A stretch of 64,000 bases of DNA from Pseudomonas fluvialis (lineage in GTDB: Bacteria; Pseudomonadota; Gammaproteobacteria; Pseudomonadales; Pseudomonadaceae). The stretch is taken from positions 38,648 to 102,647 of the forward strand of contig NZ_NMQV01000017.1 in the NCBI RefSeq assembly GCF_002234375.1, written 5' to 3'. The position numbers and the translations under genes were made by a program. Of the stretch, positions 46,882-56,890 are shown piece by piece (within the stretch, counting starts at the first letter, position 1; every line of letters begins with the position of its first letter). The notes below the pieces were generated by a model that was given only the letters and a program-made list of their open reading frames with translations, had not been told where the DNA came from and searched no databases.

Positions 46882-49710
46882 TCAGGGCGTGGCGCCCCGG
46901 CTGGCGCTGTAGTCGAGCAGCAGGGCGGCATGTCGATTGGCGACCAGCGGCAGTAGCGGGTTGTCGTTGAGCGACAGGCCGTACCATTTCTGGTTGGCCC
47001 CACCGGTGCAGCCGTACATGATCAGTTTGCCGCGCCCGTTGCTGAGGAAACCGCCGGAAAGATCGGCGCAGCGACCGGCATATTTCAGCTGGGGTAGTGC
47101 GGAGAAGTCCCAGGACTGGCTGTCCTGCAGGCTGTTGCAGGTGCTCAGACTGATGTCGTTGCTGGCGGTCAGGCACAGTTCCGGACGCAGCGCACTGCGC
47201 AGGCGACCACTGGCATCGGTCAGCCAGAGCTCGGCACGCGACCCCGTGCATTGGGCCTTGTCCGCGACATAGGGCCGCCATTGACCATCGACCTGCTCGA
47301 CCTGCACACAGTGGCCGCTGCCCAGGGTGAAACTTTGTGCGGCGGGCAGTAGCGGGGTGCTGGCCAGTTGCAGGCGCTGCAGCAACGCTTCCAGGGCTTC
47401 GCGTGCGGCCGGGCTGTCGGCCAGGCGGGCGCCGTAGGCATCCAGCCAGCGATTCAGGCGCAGGGCATGCTGGCGCTGTGTCTCGATGCGCTGGACAACC
47501 TGCTGGGCCAGTACAGACAACTCCTGGCGGTGCTCCACATAGCTGTCATAGAGCAGGCGGGCCTCACCATGCAGGTTGGGCGCGCTCTGCTTGGCCAGCG
47601 CTTCCAGGGCGGCCTGCAGACGGGGCAGCTCTTCCCGACGCAGAGCGCTGTAGCCCTGTTCCTGGCCAACGATGATTGGTGCCGGCATGGCCGGCAAGCC
47701 TTGCGGAAAGTCCACTTCGGCCAGTTGCTGGGCTGGGCTGGCGGGATTGTCCTGACAGTGCAGCGTGGCGCGCAGGGGGTGCTCGTCCTGAGCCAGGTTG
47801 ATGTGCAGCTTGTTGGCGTTGCTGCCCAGACGTAGTGGTGCCACGGCGATCTGCTGGCTGCGCCCACCGGCAAAACCAACCTCCAGCCAGCACTGTTTGC
47901 CGCTGGCATGGGCGGCTACGCCGGGCAGGTCGAACACATGGCCCCAGTTGCCGCGCAGTGGTGGATAGAGCACCGCGCTATTGGCAACCGGGTCGTAGCC
48001 GCCAAGCAGGGTGAATACGGCAACGCCCTGGCGGCGTGGGGCCAGGTACTTGCCATCGGCACGGTTGTACCAGATGCGTGTTGAGTTGGGCACGCGGGCG
48101 TCGAAGACTTCCATGCGCCGGGTGGTCTCGTCCCACTTGCGATAGCCGGTTGGCGAGTCGGCAGAGGCTACCGCCTTGTTCAGGCTCGGCTGGATTTTGA
48201 GTTGGGTGCTGTAGCCGGTGTAGTGGGTGTAGCTCGACAGGCTGCTGGCATAGTGCCCGCCCGACATGGCATCGCTGCCGAAGCTGTAGGCATCGGCATA
48301 GACCGGCATTCCGGCCAGACCAGCGTTCTTGGCGCGCGTCCAGTGCAGGTTCGCACGCATGCGTTTGCGATGGCCGATATAGCCCCAGCCACTGTCGTGA
48401 TGGTGGCCGGCCCAGAAGTAATTATCGCCCTGCTGGCCGGGGTAATGGCCCAGGCCATAGTGGTGGCCGATCTCGTGGCTGAACTCGTTACCCACCGAGC
48501 TATACAGCGTGAGGATGCCGTTACCGCCGCTCAGGCCATGACTGACCACGCCGTTGCTGTAGACGCCACGGGCGTGGTGTATCACCGCCGCCTGGGTCAG
48601 GTGCGGGTTTTCCTGGCTGGCCATGCCGGCGCTGGTCACGCCGAGGTTAGCCAGGTTGATGCCGGTGCTGAAGGTCGACTTGGCGGTGTTTTCACGCATG
48701 TCGCCGCTGTACACATCGCCGGTTCCGGCGCTTGTCGTGTCGTAGATGACACCACTGGCGACCATCACGCGTGACAGCTGGACGTCCTCATACTGGCTGG
48801 CAATCAGGCGGGCAATCGGCACGGTCTGGAAATAGTCGGTGGCGGCCTTGGCCGGCTGGTTGAGAAACCAGTGGCCGTTTTCCGCCAGCGGAGGGGTCAG
48901 CATGCCCAGGCGAATGGCCTGCACTACCAGTTGTGCGGGCGCTGCGAAATCAAAGGCCTCGGCCCCCCTTGCCCCACGCCGGCCCTGGTCATCGCGCAGT
49001 TGCAGGGTCATGCCGGGCACCACCCAGTCCCAGGGCAGCAGCACCGACCAGGCGCGTCGTGAATAGACCACATCGGGCCGATTGTCAGTACCGCTGCGGT
49101 CGGCCCAGGGCAACTGCTCCGGCGGGTTGAGCGTCAGCTCGCCTTTGGCCTGGCCGTCGACCAGCACCTGTACCTGTAGCTGGCGCGGCGCGGGTTGCAG
49201 AGCGTTGTCCGGGGTGACCAGCAGCAGGGCTTCGCGCTCGCTGGTCAGGCGCGGCATCTTGCGTGCTTCGTTACCCTGCGGGTCTAGCGAATGGCTCTGT
49301 ACGAACTGCAGCATGGCCGGCAGGTTGCCGTCCAGGTCGTTACGCAGCGGGCGCTCCTGGCCATCGGCGGTCTGGTCGTAGAAGCCCAGCGCGTTGATTT
49401 CATCGATCACCGCGGCTTGCGGCTCGGGAAAACCGTCTGCCGGCGGCGGGACGCTGGGTGGCTCGACCGGCGGGGTTGGCTGCTCGGGCTCGGCTTCCGG
49501 CTCGCTTGGCGGAGTCAGCGGCGGCTCGGGAGTGGGCGGGGGTTCCGGGGTGAGCGGCGGCTCGGGCGGTTGTGGCGGAGGCAGCGGTGGTTGCGGCTCG
49601 CTGACCGGCGGGTTTCGCGGAGGCGCGTCGCTACCCCCGCCGCCACCACCGAGATCCAGACAGCCGGCCAGGTTAAGCAGGCCTATGAGCAGCAGAGCTT
49701 GACGCCACAT
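46882..49710 (-). CDS. StcE-like M66 zinc metallopeptidase lipoprotein
   Basis: A 942-residue surface protease. The signal ends in lipobox LAGC (Cys17), followed by Gly repeats and a Pro/Glu-rich linker of about 70 residues (27-95), which would hold the enzyme off the membrane. The catalytic motif HEIGHHYGLGH (His412, Glu413, His416, His422) and flanking GWGYIGHRKRMRANL are the M66 family pattern of StcE and TagA, mucin-cutting enzymes exported by type II secretion. Around residue 800-925 is a ricin-type trefoil-like region (SLQDSQSWDF, GGANQKWYGL). It sits between gspD and a GspC-like gene, and AAGGAA precedes the ATG. Probably the dedicated substrate of this system. Confidence 0.9.
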   Translation of the reverse strand: MWRQALLLIGLLNLAGCLDLGGGGGGSDAPPRNPPVSEPQPPLPPPQPPEPPLTPEPPPTPEPPLTPPSEPEAEPEQPTPPVEPPSVPPPADGFPEPQAAVIDEINALGFYDQTADGQERPLRNDLDGNLPAMLQFVQSHSLDPQGNEARKMPRLTSEREALLLVTPDNALQPAPRQLQVQVLVDGQAKGELTLNPPEQLPWADRSGTDNRPDVVYSRRAWSVLLPWDWVVPGMTLQLRDDQGRRGARGAEAFDFAAPAQLVVQAIRLGMLTPPLAENGHWFLNQPAKAATDYFQTVPIARLIASQYEDVQLSRVMVASGVIYDTTSAGTGDVYSGDMRENTAKSTFSTGINLANLGVTSAGMASQENPHLTQAAVIHHARGVYSNGVVSHGLSGGNGILTLYSSVGNEFSHEIGHHYGLGHYPGQQGDNYFWAGHHHDSGWGYIGHRKRMRANLHWTRAKNAGLAGMPVYADAYSFGSDAMSGGHYASSLSSYTHYTGYSTQLKIQPSLNKAVASADSPTGYRKWDETTRRMEVFDARVPNSTRIWYNRADGKYLAPRRQGVAVFTLLGGYDPVANSAVLYPPLRGNWGHVFDLPGVAAHASGKQCWLEVGFAGGRSQQIAVAPLRLGSNANKLHINLAQDEHPLRATLHCQDNPASPAQQLAEVDFPQGLPAMPAPIIVGQEQGYSALRREELPRLQAALEALAKQSAPNLHGEARLLYDSYVEHRQELSVLAQQVVQRIETQRQHALRLNRWLDAYGARLADSPAAREALEALLQRLQLASTPLLPAAQSFTLGSGHCVQVEQVDGQWRPYVADKAQCTGSRAELWLTDASGRLRSALRPELCLTASNDISLSTCNSLQDSQSWDFSALPQLKYAGRCADLSGGFLSNGRGKLIMYGCTGGANQKWYGLSLNDNPLLPLVANRHAALLLDYSASRGATP

Positions 49711-49740
49711 CTGTTGTTTTCCTTAGTAATGTGCAGGTGG

Positions 49741-51978
49741 TTACAGCGGCCAGAGCCGGCTGCGTTGTGCCGGCAGGCTGGCCGGCAGGTTTTGCTGGGC
49801 CAGGCGGGCTAACTCGGCACTGGGGTAGTTGCCGTAGAACAGCTGGAACCAGTCCTGGCCGTCGCGCTGCAGGCGCTGTAGGCGCAAGGGCTCCTTGGGG
49901 TGACGGCTCAGCATGGCGCGCATGAACGCCTCGCCGCGCCCTTCCACAAGCAGGATGCTGTGGCGGCGCTGCGTTTGCGCCGGGGCCTCGTCACCGCCCT
50001 GGCCGTGCCCCGGGTCCTGCACCTGGGCGGGCTGCAGCGGCGTTGACGGCGGAGCGGCAAAAGGCTGTGGCGGGTTGGCCGGGGCGTCGTCGGAGCGGCG
50101 CAGGTCGACTGCCGGGGAGCTGTCCGTGTCGCGTTCGAACAACTGGCCAAGTTGCGCCGGCAGGGGGCGCTGGCTGTCCTGCTGCTGGGTGTACAGCTGG
50201 ATGTCGCGGTACTTGTCCCGGCTCAATGCGGCCAGGCCCGCGCCATCACGTACCACGCTGGGGCGCAGGAACACCATGAGGTTGCGCTTGACCTGCAGGT
50301 CGCGGCTGGAGCGGAACAACCCACCGAGCAGTGGCAGGTCGCCGAGCAGTGGCACCTTGCTGACGCTGCGGGTGACGTCGTCTTGAATCAGTCCGCCGAG
50401 TACGATCACCTGGCCATGATCGGCCAGTACCGTGCTCTTGATCAGGCGCTTGTTGGTCACCAGGTCGACCGCCTGGGCCGCTACGCCGGCGCTGGGGGCC
50501 AGCGAGGAAATTTCCTGCTCAATGACCAGACGCAGGGTGCCGCCTTCGTTGATATGCGGGGTCACCTTCAAGGTGACGCCGACATCCTTGCGCTCGATAG
50601 TGGTGAAGGGGTTGTTGGCACCTGCCGCGTCGGTGGTGTACGAGCCGGTCTGGAACGGTACGTTCTGCCCGACGAGGATTTCCGCGGGCTGGTTGTCCAG
50701 GGTCAGCAGGCTGGGGGTGGACAGCAGGTTGCTGTTGCCGTTGGCCGACAGCGCGGTGATCAGCGCGCCGAAGTTGTTGCTGCCGATGCCAACGATGGCG
50801 CCATCCGGCAGGTTGATCGGTTGCTCGCGCTCCAGTGCGCCGAGCAGGGTGCCTACCGACAAGCCGCTGTTGCTGAAGTTGCTACCGCCCAGTGCGCTGT
50901 TCCCGGAGCGATCGGCGACGGCCCATTGCACGCCGAGCGCCTGGCTGACGTCGCCAGACATCTCGACGATGGCTGCCTCGACCAGCACCTGGGCACGTGG
51001 CACATCGAGCTGGCGCACGATGCTTTCCAGTTGCGCGACGATGTCCGGCTCGGCCATCAGGATCAGCGCATTGAGGCCCTGGTCGGCGCGGATCATCAGC
51101 GGTGCACGGCGACTGCCGTCAGCAGCCTCCTGGCGCAGGGGTTCGGCCAGCTCGCCGAGGGTTTCCGCCAGTTGCTTGGCATCGCCATGGCGCAGGCGGA
51201 TAACCCGCGTGTTGGCCGCCTGCAGCGGTGCTACATCAAGCTGCTGGGCGAGCTTGAGCAGGCGCTGACGCGCTTCCGGCGGGCCGAGCAGCAGCAGGCG
51301 ATTGCTGCGGGTGTCGGCAATCACCTGCAGGCTGCCGGTTTCACTGCCAGGCTGGCGCTGCAGGCTTTCCAGCAACACCCCGGCGACGTCCTTGGCCCAG
51401 GCATGGCGCAGGTCATAGAAGCTGCTGTCATCGCTGCTGGCGCGGTCGACTTGATTGATCAGCGCCAGCAAGCGCTCGATGTTGGCGCGGCGGTCGCTGA
51501 CGATCAGCGCATTGCTCGAGGGAATCGCCGCCAGGTGGCCCTGCTGCGGTACCAGGGGGCGAATCAGCGGCAGCAGTTCGCTGACCGACGCGTGCTGTAC
51601 CTGCAGCAGGCGGGTCTCCAGGCTGTCTGCGTCCTGTTGGGCTGCACTGGCCTAGGTGCGCGCCTCGCTGTCGGGGATGATGCGTGCCTGGCCATCCTGA
51701 TTGACCACGGCATAGCCATGGGTGCTGAGCACCGAGAGAAACAGCTGGTAGACCTCGCTGAGGCGCAGCGGGGTTTGTGACACCACGGAAACCTTGCCCT
51801 TGACCCGAGGATCAAGCACCAGGGTTTGTCCGCTGATGCTGGCGACCTGCTCGGTGAAGTCGCGAATGTCCACATCGCGCATGTTGATGGTCCAGCGTCC
51901 CTGTTCATCCGCGGTCGCTGCCGCGCTATGCCCGCTCAGCGGGGCGAGCAGCAGTAGTCCCAGTAGCCAGTACTTCAT
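49741..51978 (-). pseudogene. gspD: Type II secretion secretin GspD with in-frame amber codon
   Basis: A 746-codon secretin frame interrupted by one TAG at 51652-51654 (codon 109). Before it are a signal peptide and the N0 domain (INMRDVDIRDFTEQVASISG); after it the frame continues in register with N1 (LLPLIRPLVPQQGHLAAIPS), N2-N3 and the secretin core (VPFQTGSYTTDAAG, GVTLKVTPHINEGG, GLIQDDVTRSVSKVPLLGDL). Everything else looks intact, so it is a fresh nonsense mutation, a sequencing error or a suppressed codon. CAG to TAG is the simplest change. The last 75 residues (SILLVEGRGEAFMRAML, DWFQLFYGNYPSAELARLA) resemble a peptidoglycan-binding SPOR domain. The start overlaps the gspC stop (ATGA). 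Confidence 0.88.
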
Positions 51979-52484
51979 GGCTGCACCCCGTCAAGGCGGG
52001 TTGGCTGCAGTGCCAGCTGGATCACCCGGCCGTGGCCTGCCAGTTCGACATGCCGTGGGGCAATCAGGCGGACGTGCAGACCGTGGTCCAGCGCGTCACC
52101 TTCGGCAACGCGGCGGGTTTGCCCGGCCATGCGGATCAGCGCACGAGACTGGCGACTGTCGCTCTGTGTGAAGCTGGCCTGCAACTGCCAGTCCAGGTGC
52201 GCCGGCGCGTAGGCTGGAGCCTTGCGTAGCGGCGTGCCGAACAGCTCGAGCAGCGGCTCGATAGCGGGCTGCGCAGTCGCCTGGTGCGGGCGTTCAGGCG
52301 CGGCACTGGGCATCTCCAGCCGGCTACGCCAGTCGGCGGCCTGCAGCGCCAGGCTGCACGCCATGCCCAGTAACAGCAGGGCGGCCAGTGCGCCGGGCAG
52401 CGCAGAAAGGTTGAGCGGGGGGAACGGCATGAATGGGCTCGGGCAGCGTGCGGGCATCCATGCGTGGGCGGAAACGATGCTCAT
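51975..52484 (-). CDS. gspC: Type II secretion protein GspC
   Basis: A 169-residue inner-membrane clamp protein that links the pseudopilus platform to the secretin. One membrane helix (ALAALLLLGMACSLALQAA) is followed by a linker and the HR domain (LFGTPLRKAP, RALIRMAGQTRRVAEGDALD, LIAPRHVELAGHGRVIQLAL). There is no C-terminal PDZ domain, so it is shorter than XcpP of P. aeruginosa. The start is uncertain: ATG at 52484, 52457 and 52430 are all possible and none has a strong ribosome site. It overlaps gspD by four bases. Confidence 0.85.
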   Translation of the reverse strand: MSIVSAHAWMPARCPSPFMPFPPLNLSALPGALAALLLLGMACSLALQAADWRSRLEMPSAAPERPHQATAQPAIEPLLELFGTPLRKAPAYAPAHLDWQLQASFTQSDSRQSRALIRMAGQTRRVAEGDALDHGLHVRLIAPRHVELAGHGRVIQLALQPTRLDGVQP

Positions 52485-52777
52485 GCCTGAGCCCGTTGGC
52501 GTGACGGCGGCGGAGCATAAGAAAAAGCTGTGAGCCTGATCAGCTTTGCTCGATGCAATTGCGCGAACTGTCACAGAACGGCAGAGAAAAGTACGCTGTG
52601 CCATCGGTTTGACGACGGTTTTCAGGCATCCTGCCGCCCGCCAGACTGTTCCCATCCCGGTCTGCCCGCGTAGTATCCTCGCCACGCTCCCGGCAGCGCG
52701 GTGCCCTGTGGCAGCCGCTGTAGCGCTGCGAGCGTCAGCGCGTTTTCCAGCATCCGCATACAAGGCATAACAACAAT
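52485..52777. promoter_or_regulatory. Divergent gspC / gspE control region
   Basis: This 293-base region separates the leftward gspCD-protease unit from the rightward gspE-M operon, as in the P. aeruginosa xcp locus. No strong promoter or terminator was found. A near-match to a las-type box at 52568-52584 has the wrong spacing. Part of the left end may be coding if gspC starts further upstream. Confidence 0.5.
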
Positions 52778-54259
52778 ATGCAGAGCCCGACCGTGCCCCA
52801 GTTGCCCTTCGTGTTTGCCAAGCGGCATGGCGTGTTGCTGCAGGGTGAAGGCCATGATGCCTGCCTGCAGCTGCGTGATGACGCCAGCCTGTTCGCCGTG
52901 CAGGAAGCCCAGCGCGCCCTAGGCCTGCGCCTGCCCTGGCGCTGGCTGAGTGGCGGCGAATTCGAACAGGCGTTGAGTCAGGCCTACCAGCGTGACTCCG
53001 CGCAGGTGCGCGAAATGGCTGAAGGCCTGGGGGCGGACATGGACCTGGCCAGTCTGGCCGAGCAGGTCGACCGTACCGAAGACCTGCTCGAGCAGGAAGA
53101 CGATGCGCCGATCATTCGCCTGATCAACGCGATTCTGACCGAGGCAGTGCGCGAGAACGCCTCGGACATCCATATCGAAACCTTCGAGACCCGCCTGCTG
53201 ATCCGTTTCCGCATTGATGGCCTGCTGCGCGAGATGGCCCGGCCCCGCCGTGAGCTGGCTACCCTGCTGGTGTCGCGGATCAAGGTGATGGCGCGCCTGG
53301 ATATTGCCGAGAAGCGCGTGCCGCAGGATGGGCGCATTTCCCTCAAGGTGGGCGGCCGTGAGGTGGATGTGCGGGTTTCCACGCTGCCTTCGGCCAACGG
53401 CGAACGGGTGGTGCTGCGCCTGCTCGACAAGCAGGCCGGCCGTCTGACCCTGCAGCACTTGGGCATGAACCCGCGCGATCGCCAGTTGCTGGAAGGCAAC
53501 CTCAACAAGCCGCATGGCATCCTGCTAGTCACCGGCCCCACCGGCTCGGGCAAGACCACTACCCTGTACGCCAGCCTGGTGACCCTCAACACCGGCACGC
53601 GCAACATCCTCACGGTGGAAGACCCCATCGAGTACAACCTCGAAGGCATTGGCCAGACCCAGGTCAATACCAAGGTCGACATGACCTTTGCCCGCGGCCT
53701 GCGCGCCATCCTGCGCCAGGACCCGGACGTGGTGATGGTCGGCGAGATCCGCGACCGTGAAACCGCCGAGATTGCCGTGCAGGCCTCGCTGACCGGCCAC
53801 CTAGTGCTGTCGACCCTGCACACCAACAGTGCGATTGGTGCGGTCACCCGTTTGGTGGATATGGGCATCGAGCCGTTTCTGCTTTCATCCTCGCTGCTGG
53901 GCGTACTCGCCCAGCGCCTGGTGCGTGTGCTCTGCCCGAGCTGCAAGCAGGCGTACCAGGCCGATGCCGCCGAGTGCGCGCTGCTCGGTGTCGACGCCGC
54001 GCAAGCGCCGACGCTCTACCATGCCACCGGTTGTGAAGCCTGCCGACAGCTCGGCTATCGCGGACGTACCGGCATCTACGAGCTGGTGGTATTCGACGAG
54101 ACGCTGCGCACGCTGATCCACAATGCCGCCAGCGAGCAGGACATGTTGCGTCACGCACGCCAGCTGGGCCCGAGCATCCGTGATGACGGCATGCGCAAGG
54201 TGCTGGAAGGCGTGACCACCCTGGAAGAAGTACTACGAGTCACCCGCGAGGACGCATGA
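52778..54259 (+). CDS. gspE: Type II secretion ATPase GspE
   Basis: A 493-residue cytoplasmic hexameric ATPase driving pseudopilus assembly. The N-terminal GspL-binding domain is followed by the catalytic core with Walker [15 protein letters not shown], the Asp box [20 protein letters not shown], Walker [20 protein letters not shown] and the His box [16 protein letters not shown]. The tetracysteine zinc site CPSC...CEAC near residues 388-430 is the mark of GspE over pilus ATPases. First gene of the rightward operon. Confidence 0.96.
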   Translation: MQSPTVPQLPFVFAKRHGVLLQGEGHDACLQLRDDASLFAVQEAQRALGLRLPWRWLSGGEFEQALSQAYQRDSAQVREMAEGLGADMDLASLAEQVDRTEDLLEQEDDAPIIRLINAILTEAVRENASDIHIETFETRLLIRFRIDGLLREMARPRRELATLLVSRIKVMARLDIAEKRVPQDGRISLKVGGREVDVRVSTLPSANGERVVLRLLDKQAGRLTLQHLGMNPRDRQLLEGNLNKPHGILLVTGPTGSGKTTTLYASLVTLNTGTRNILTVEDPIEYNLEGIGQTQVNTKVDMTFARGLRAILRQDPDVVMVGEIRDRETAEIAVQASLTGHLVLSTLHTNSAIGAVTRLVDMGIEPFLLSSSLLGVLAQRLVRVLCPSCKQAYQADAAECALLGVDAAQAPTLYHATGCEACRQLGYRGRTGIYELVVFDETLRTLIHNAASEQDMLRHARQLGPSIRDDGMRKVLEGVTTLEEVLRVTREDA

Positions 54260-54303
54260 GCCACCGCCCCCTATCGCCGTCCCGCAAGGGCGAGGCCTGA
54301 GCC

Positions 54304-55521
54304 ATGGCCGCCTATGCCTACCTGGCGCTGGATGCCCAGGGTCGTCAGCACAAGGGCTTGCTGGAAGCCGACAGCCCCCGCCAGGCGCGTGCCCTGCTGC
54401 GCGAGCGACAGCTGTCGCCGCTGCAGGTCAACGCGGCGCGGGCCCGCGAGGACGAGCAGCCGCGTCACGGCCTGCGCCTGAGCCGCGGCTTGTCGGCCGC
54501 CGAGCTGGCCTTGCTGACCCGCCAGCTGGCGACGCTGATCCAGGCCGCCCTGCCGATCGAGGAGGCCTTGCGTGCTGCCGCCGCGCAGGCTGCTTCGGCG
54601 CGGGTCAAGGGTATGCTGCTGGCGGTGCGCAGTGGCGTGCTCGAAGGGCAGAGCCTGGCCCAGTCGCTGGCGGCGTTCCCGGCAGCCTTCCCCGAGCTGT
54701 ATCGCGCCACCGTGGCGGCGGGTGAGCATGCCGGGCATCTCGGTCTGGTGCTCGAACAGCTGGCCGACTACACCGAGCAGCGCCAGCAGTCGCGGCAGAA
54801 AATCCAGCTGGCGCTGCTCTACCCACTGATTCTGATGATTGCCTCGCTGACCATCGTCGGCTTCCTGTTGGGCTACGTGGTGCCGGATGTGGTCAAGGTG
54901 TTCGTCAATACCGGGCAGAGCCTGCCGACGCTGACCCGTGGTCTGATCGCCGTCAGCGCCCTGGTCAAGCACTGGGGCTGGTTGATCCTCCTGTTGCTGG
55001 CGGGAGGCCTGGTGCTGCTGCGCCTGTGGCTGCGTCCGCCCGCGCGGCGCCAGCGCTGGCATGCCCTGCAACTGCGCCTGCCGCTGTTCGGTCGGCTGCT
55101 GCGTGCAACCCAGACGGCGCGTTTCGCCTCGACCCTGGCGATCCTCTGCCGCAGTGGCGTACCGCTGGTCGAAGCCCTGGCAATTGCCGCCGCGGTGATT
55201 GGCAACCTGCATATTCGCCATAAGGTGATGCTCGCCGCGCAGCAGGTCCGTGAAGGCAGCAGCCTGACTCGCGCCCTGCAGGCCAGCGAGGAGTTTCCGC
55301 CGATGATGCTGCACATGATTGCCAGCGGCGAAAAATCCGGGGAGCTGGAGCAGATGCTGGCGCGCACCGCACGCAACCAGGAGAACGACCTGGCGGCCCA
55401 GGTGGCTCTGCTGGTCGGCCTGTTCGAGCCCTTCATGCTGGTGTTCATGGGCGGCGTGGTGCTGCTCATCGTGCTGGCCATTCTCTTACCCATTCTTTCG
55501 CTCAACCAACTGGTGGGATAA
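54304..55521 (+). CDS. gspF: Type II secretion platform protein GspF
   Basis: A 405-residue inner-membrane protein with two repeated cytoplasmic T2SSF domains (LTRQLATLIQAALPIEEALR and LAILCRSGVPLVEALAIAAA) and three to four helices, including ILMIASLTIVGFLLGYVVPDVV and FMLVFMGGVVLLIVLAILLP. It forms the assembly platform with GspL and GspM. It starts 44 bases after gspE and is followed by gspG three bases later. Confidence 0.96.
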   Translation: MAAYAYLALDAQGRQHKGLLEADSPRQARALLRERQLSPLQVNAARAREDEQPRHGLRLSRGLSAAELALLTRQLATLIQAALPIEEALRAAAAQAASARVKGMLLAVRSGVLEGQSLAQSLAAFPAAFPELYRATVAAGEHAGHLGLVLEQLADYTEQRQQSRQKIQLALLYPLILMIASLTIVGFLLGYVVPDVVKVFVNTGQSLPTLTRGLIAVSALVKHWGWLILLLLAGGLVLLRLWLRPPARRQRWHALQLRLPLFGRLLRATQTARFASTLAILCRSGVPLVEALAIAAAVIGNLHIRHKVMLAAQQVREGSSLTRALQASEEFPPMMLHMIASGEKSGELEQMLARTARNQENDLAAQVALLVGLFEPFMLVFMGGVVLLIVLAILLPILSLNQLVG

Positions 55522-55524
55522 ACC

Positions 55525-55950
55525 ATGCAACAACGACAGCAAGGCTTCACCCTGATTGAAATCATGGTGGTGGTGGTGATCCTCGGCATCCTCGCCGCCC
55601 TGGTGGTGCCGCAGGTGATGAGCCGCCCGGACCAGGCCAAGGTCACCGTGGCGCAGGGTGACATCAAGGCGATTGCCGCGGCGCTGGACATGTACCGCCT
55701 GGACAACCATGTCTACCCGAGTACCCAGCAGGGCCTTGAGGCGCTGGTGAAAAAACCCTCCGGCATGCCGGCGGCGAAGAACTGGAACAAGGACGGCTAC
55801 CTCAAGCGCCTGCCGGTCGACCCCTGGGGCAATCCCTACCAGTACCTGGCGCCGGGTAGCCAGGGGCCCTTCGACCTCTACTCGCTGGGCGCGGACGGCA
55901 AGGAAGGCGGCAGCGAGAATGCCGCCGATATCGGCAACTGGGATCTCTGA
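55525..55950 (+). CDS. gspG: Major pseudopilin GspG
   Basis: A 141-residue pseudopilin with a short leader and prepilin peptidase site QQG/FTLIEIMVVVVILGI (Glu at +5), cut by PilD elsewhere in the genome. The globular part contains ALDMYRLDNHVYPSTQQGLEAL and the calcium-site region DPWGNPYQYLAPG and LYSLGADGKEGG, diagnostic for GspG. It would form the main fibre of the pseudopilus. Confidence 0.96.
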   Translation: MQQRQQGFTLIEIMVVVVILGILAALVVPQVMSRPDQAKVTVAQGDIKAIAAALDMYRLDNHVYPSTQQGLEALVKKPSGMPAAKNWNKDGYLKRLPVDPWGNPYQYLAPGSQGPFDLYSLGADGKEGGSENAADIGNWDL

Positions 55951-55958
55951 GCAGCCTG

Positions 55959-56501
55959 ATGGTGTCGCTCAGCCGGCCCCGTGCGAGCAGCCGCGGCTTC
56001 ACCCTGGTCGAGCTGCTGGTGGTGCTGGTCATCCTGGGCAGCCTGGTCGGCCTGGCCGTGCTCGGTGTCAGCGATCCGCGCGGCCGGCAGCTGCGTGACG
56101 AAGCCGAGCGTCTGAGCGGCCTTCTGGCGCTGCTCAGCGAGGCGGCGCTGCTGGACAACCGCGAGTACGGCTTGCTGGTGAACGACCAGGGCTATCGTGT
56201 GCAGTGGTATGACGAAGCCAGTGCTGCCTGGCAGGACAGTCGTGAATACCGTCAGCACCGCCTGCCGGCCAGCCTGCGCCTGCAACTGCAGGTGGAGGGC
56301 CAGGCGTTGCAACTGGCCAGCGCGGTAACCGAGGAGGCGCCGGACAACCCGCTGCCGGCACCCCAGCTGTTGTTGTTGTCGAGTGGCGAGCTGAGCAGCT
56401 TCAGCCTGCAGTTGCAGGGCCGCGAACCCGGCGTAGCCGCCTGGGAGCTGCGCAGCGACGGTTTCCAGCTGCCTATCGCGCAGCGTCTGGAGCAGCGCTG
56501 A
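55959..56501 (+). CDS. gspH: Minor pseudopilin GspH
   Basis: A 180-residue minor pseudopilin with the cleavage motif SRG/FTLVELLVVLVILGSL after a 12-residue leader. The rest is a beta-rich globular domain with little motif content (LLNREYGLLV-type segment DNREYGLLVNDQGYRVQWYD). Its place between gspG and gspI and the overlap of its stop with the gspI start support the call. Confidence 0.9.
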   Translation: MVSLSRPRASSRGFTLVELLVVLVILGSLVGLAVLGVSDPRGRQLRDEAERLSGLLALLSEAALLDNREYGLLVNDQGYRVQWYDEASAAWQDSREYRQHRLPASLRLQLQVEGQALQLASAVTEEAPDNPLPAPQLLLLSSGELSSFSLQLQGREPGVAAWELRSDGFQLPIAQRLEQR

Positions 56502-56890
56502 TGGGGCGTGCACGGGGCTTCACCCTGCTGGAAGTGCTGGTGGCGCTGGCCATCTTCGCGCTGGTGGCCGCCAGCCTGCTCACCGCTAGTGCGCGCAGCC
56601 TGAACAATGCGGCCCGCCTGGAGGACAAGACCCTCACCGGCTGGCTGGCCGACAACCAGCTCAGTCTGCTGCAGCTGCAGGAAGCCGCCCCCGCGGTGGG
56701 GCGTGAGGTGCGCAGCCTGGAATACGCCGGGCGGCGTTGGTGGCTGTTGCAGGAGATCAGCAGCACCAGCGATCCCGGCCTGTTGCGGGTGACCTTGTGG
56801 CTGGCGCCGGGTGCCGGACCGGGCCGCGCAGCGGAGATCGAGACGGCGGCCGTGCAGCGCCTGGTCGGTTTTCTCGGGGTGGCCCGCTGA
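56501..56890 (+). CDS. gspI: Minor pseudopilin GspI
   Basis: A 129-residue pseudopilin with a six-residue leader and cleavage site ARG/FTLLEVLVALAIFALV. The small globular domain (TLTGWLADNQLSLLQLQE) is typical of GspI, which nucleates the tip complex with GspJ and GspK. It overlaps both neighbours by one base. Confidence 0.93.
   Translation: MGRARGFTLLEVLVALAIFALVAASLLTASARSLNNAARLEDKTLTGWLADNQLSLLQLQEAAPAVGREVRSLEYAGRRWWLLQEISSTSDPGLLRVTLWLAPGAGPGRAAEIETAAVQRLVGFLGVAR

Noticed and set aside
51652..51654. Pyrrolysine or programmed recoding at the gspD amber codon
   Set aside because: No downstream recoding structure was recognised, and Pseudomonas is not known to use pyrrolysine. A mutation or sequencing error is simpler.
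52568..52584. A las/rhl quorum-sensing box in the gspC-gspE gap
   Set aside because: CT and AG are 13 bases apart instead of 12, and the flanking consensus is poor.
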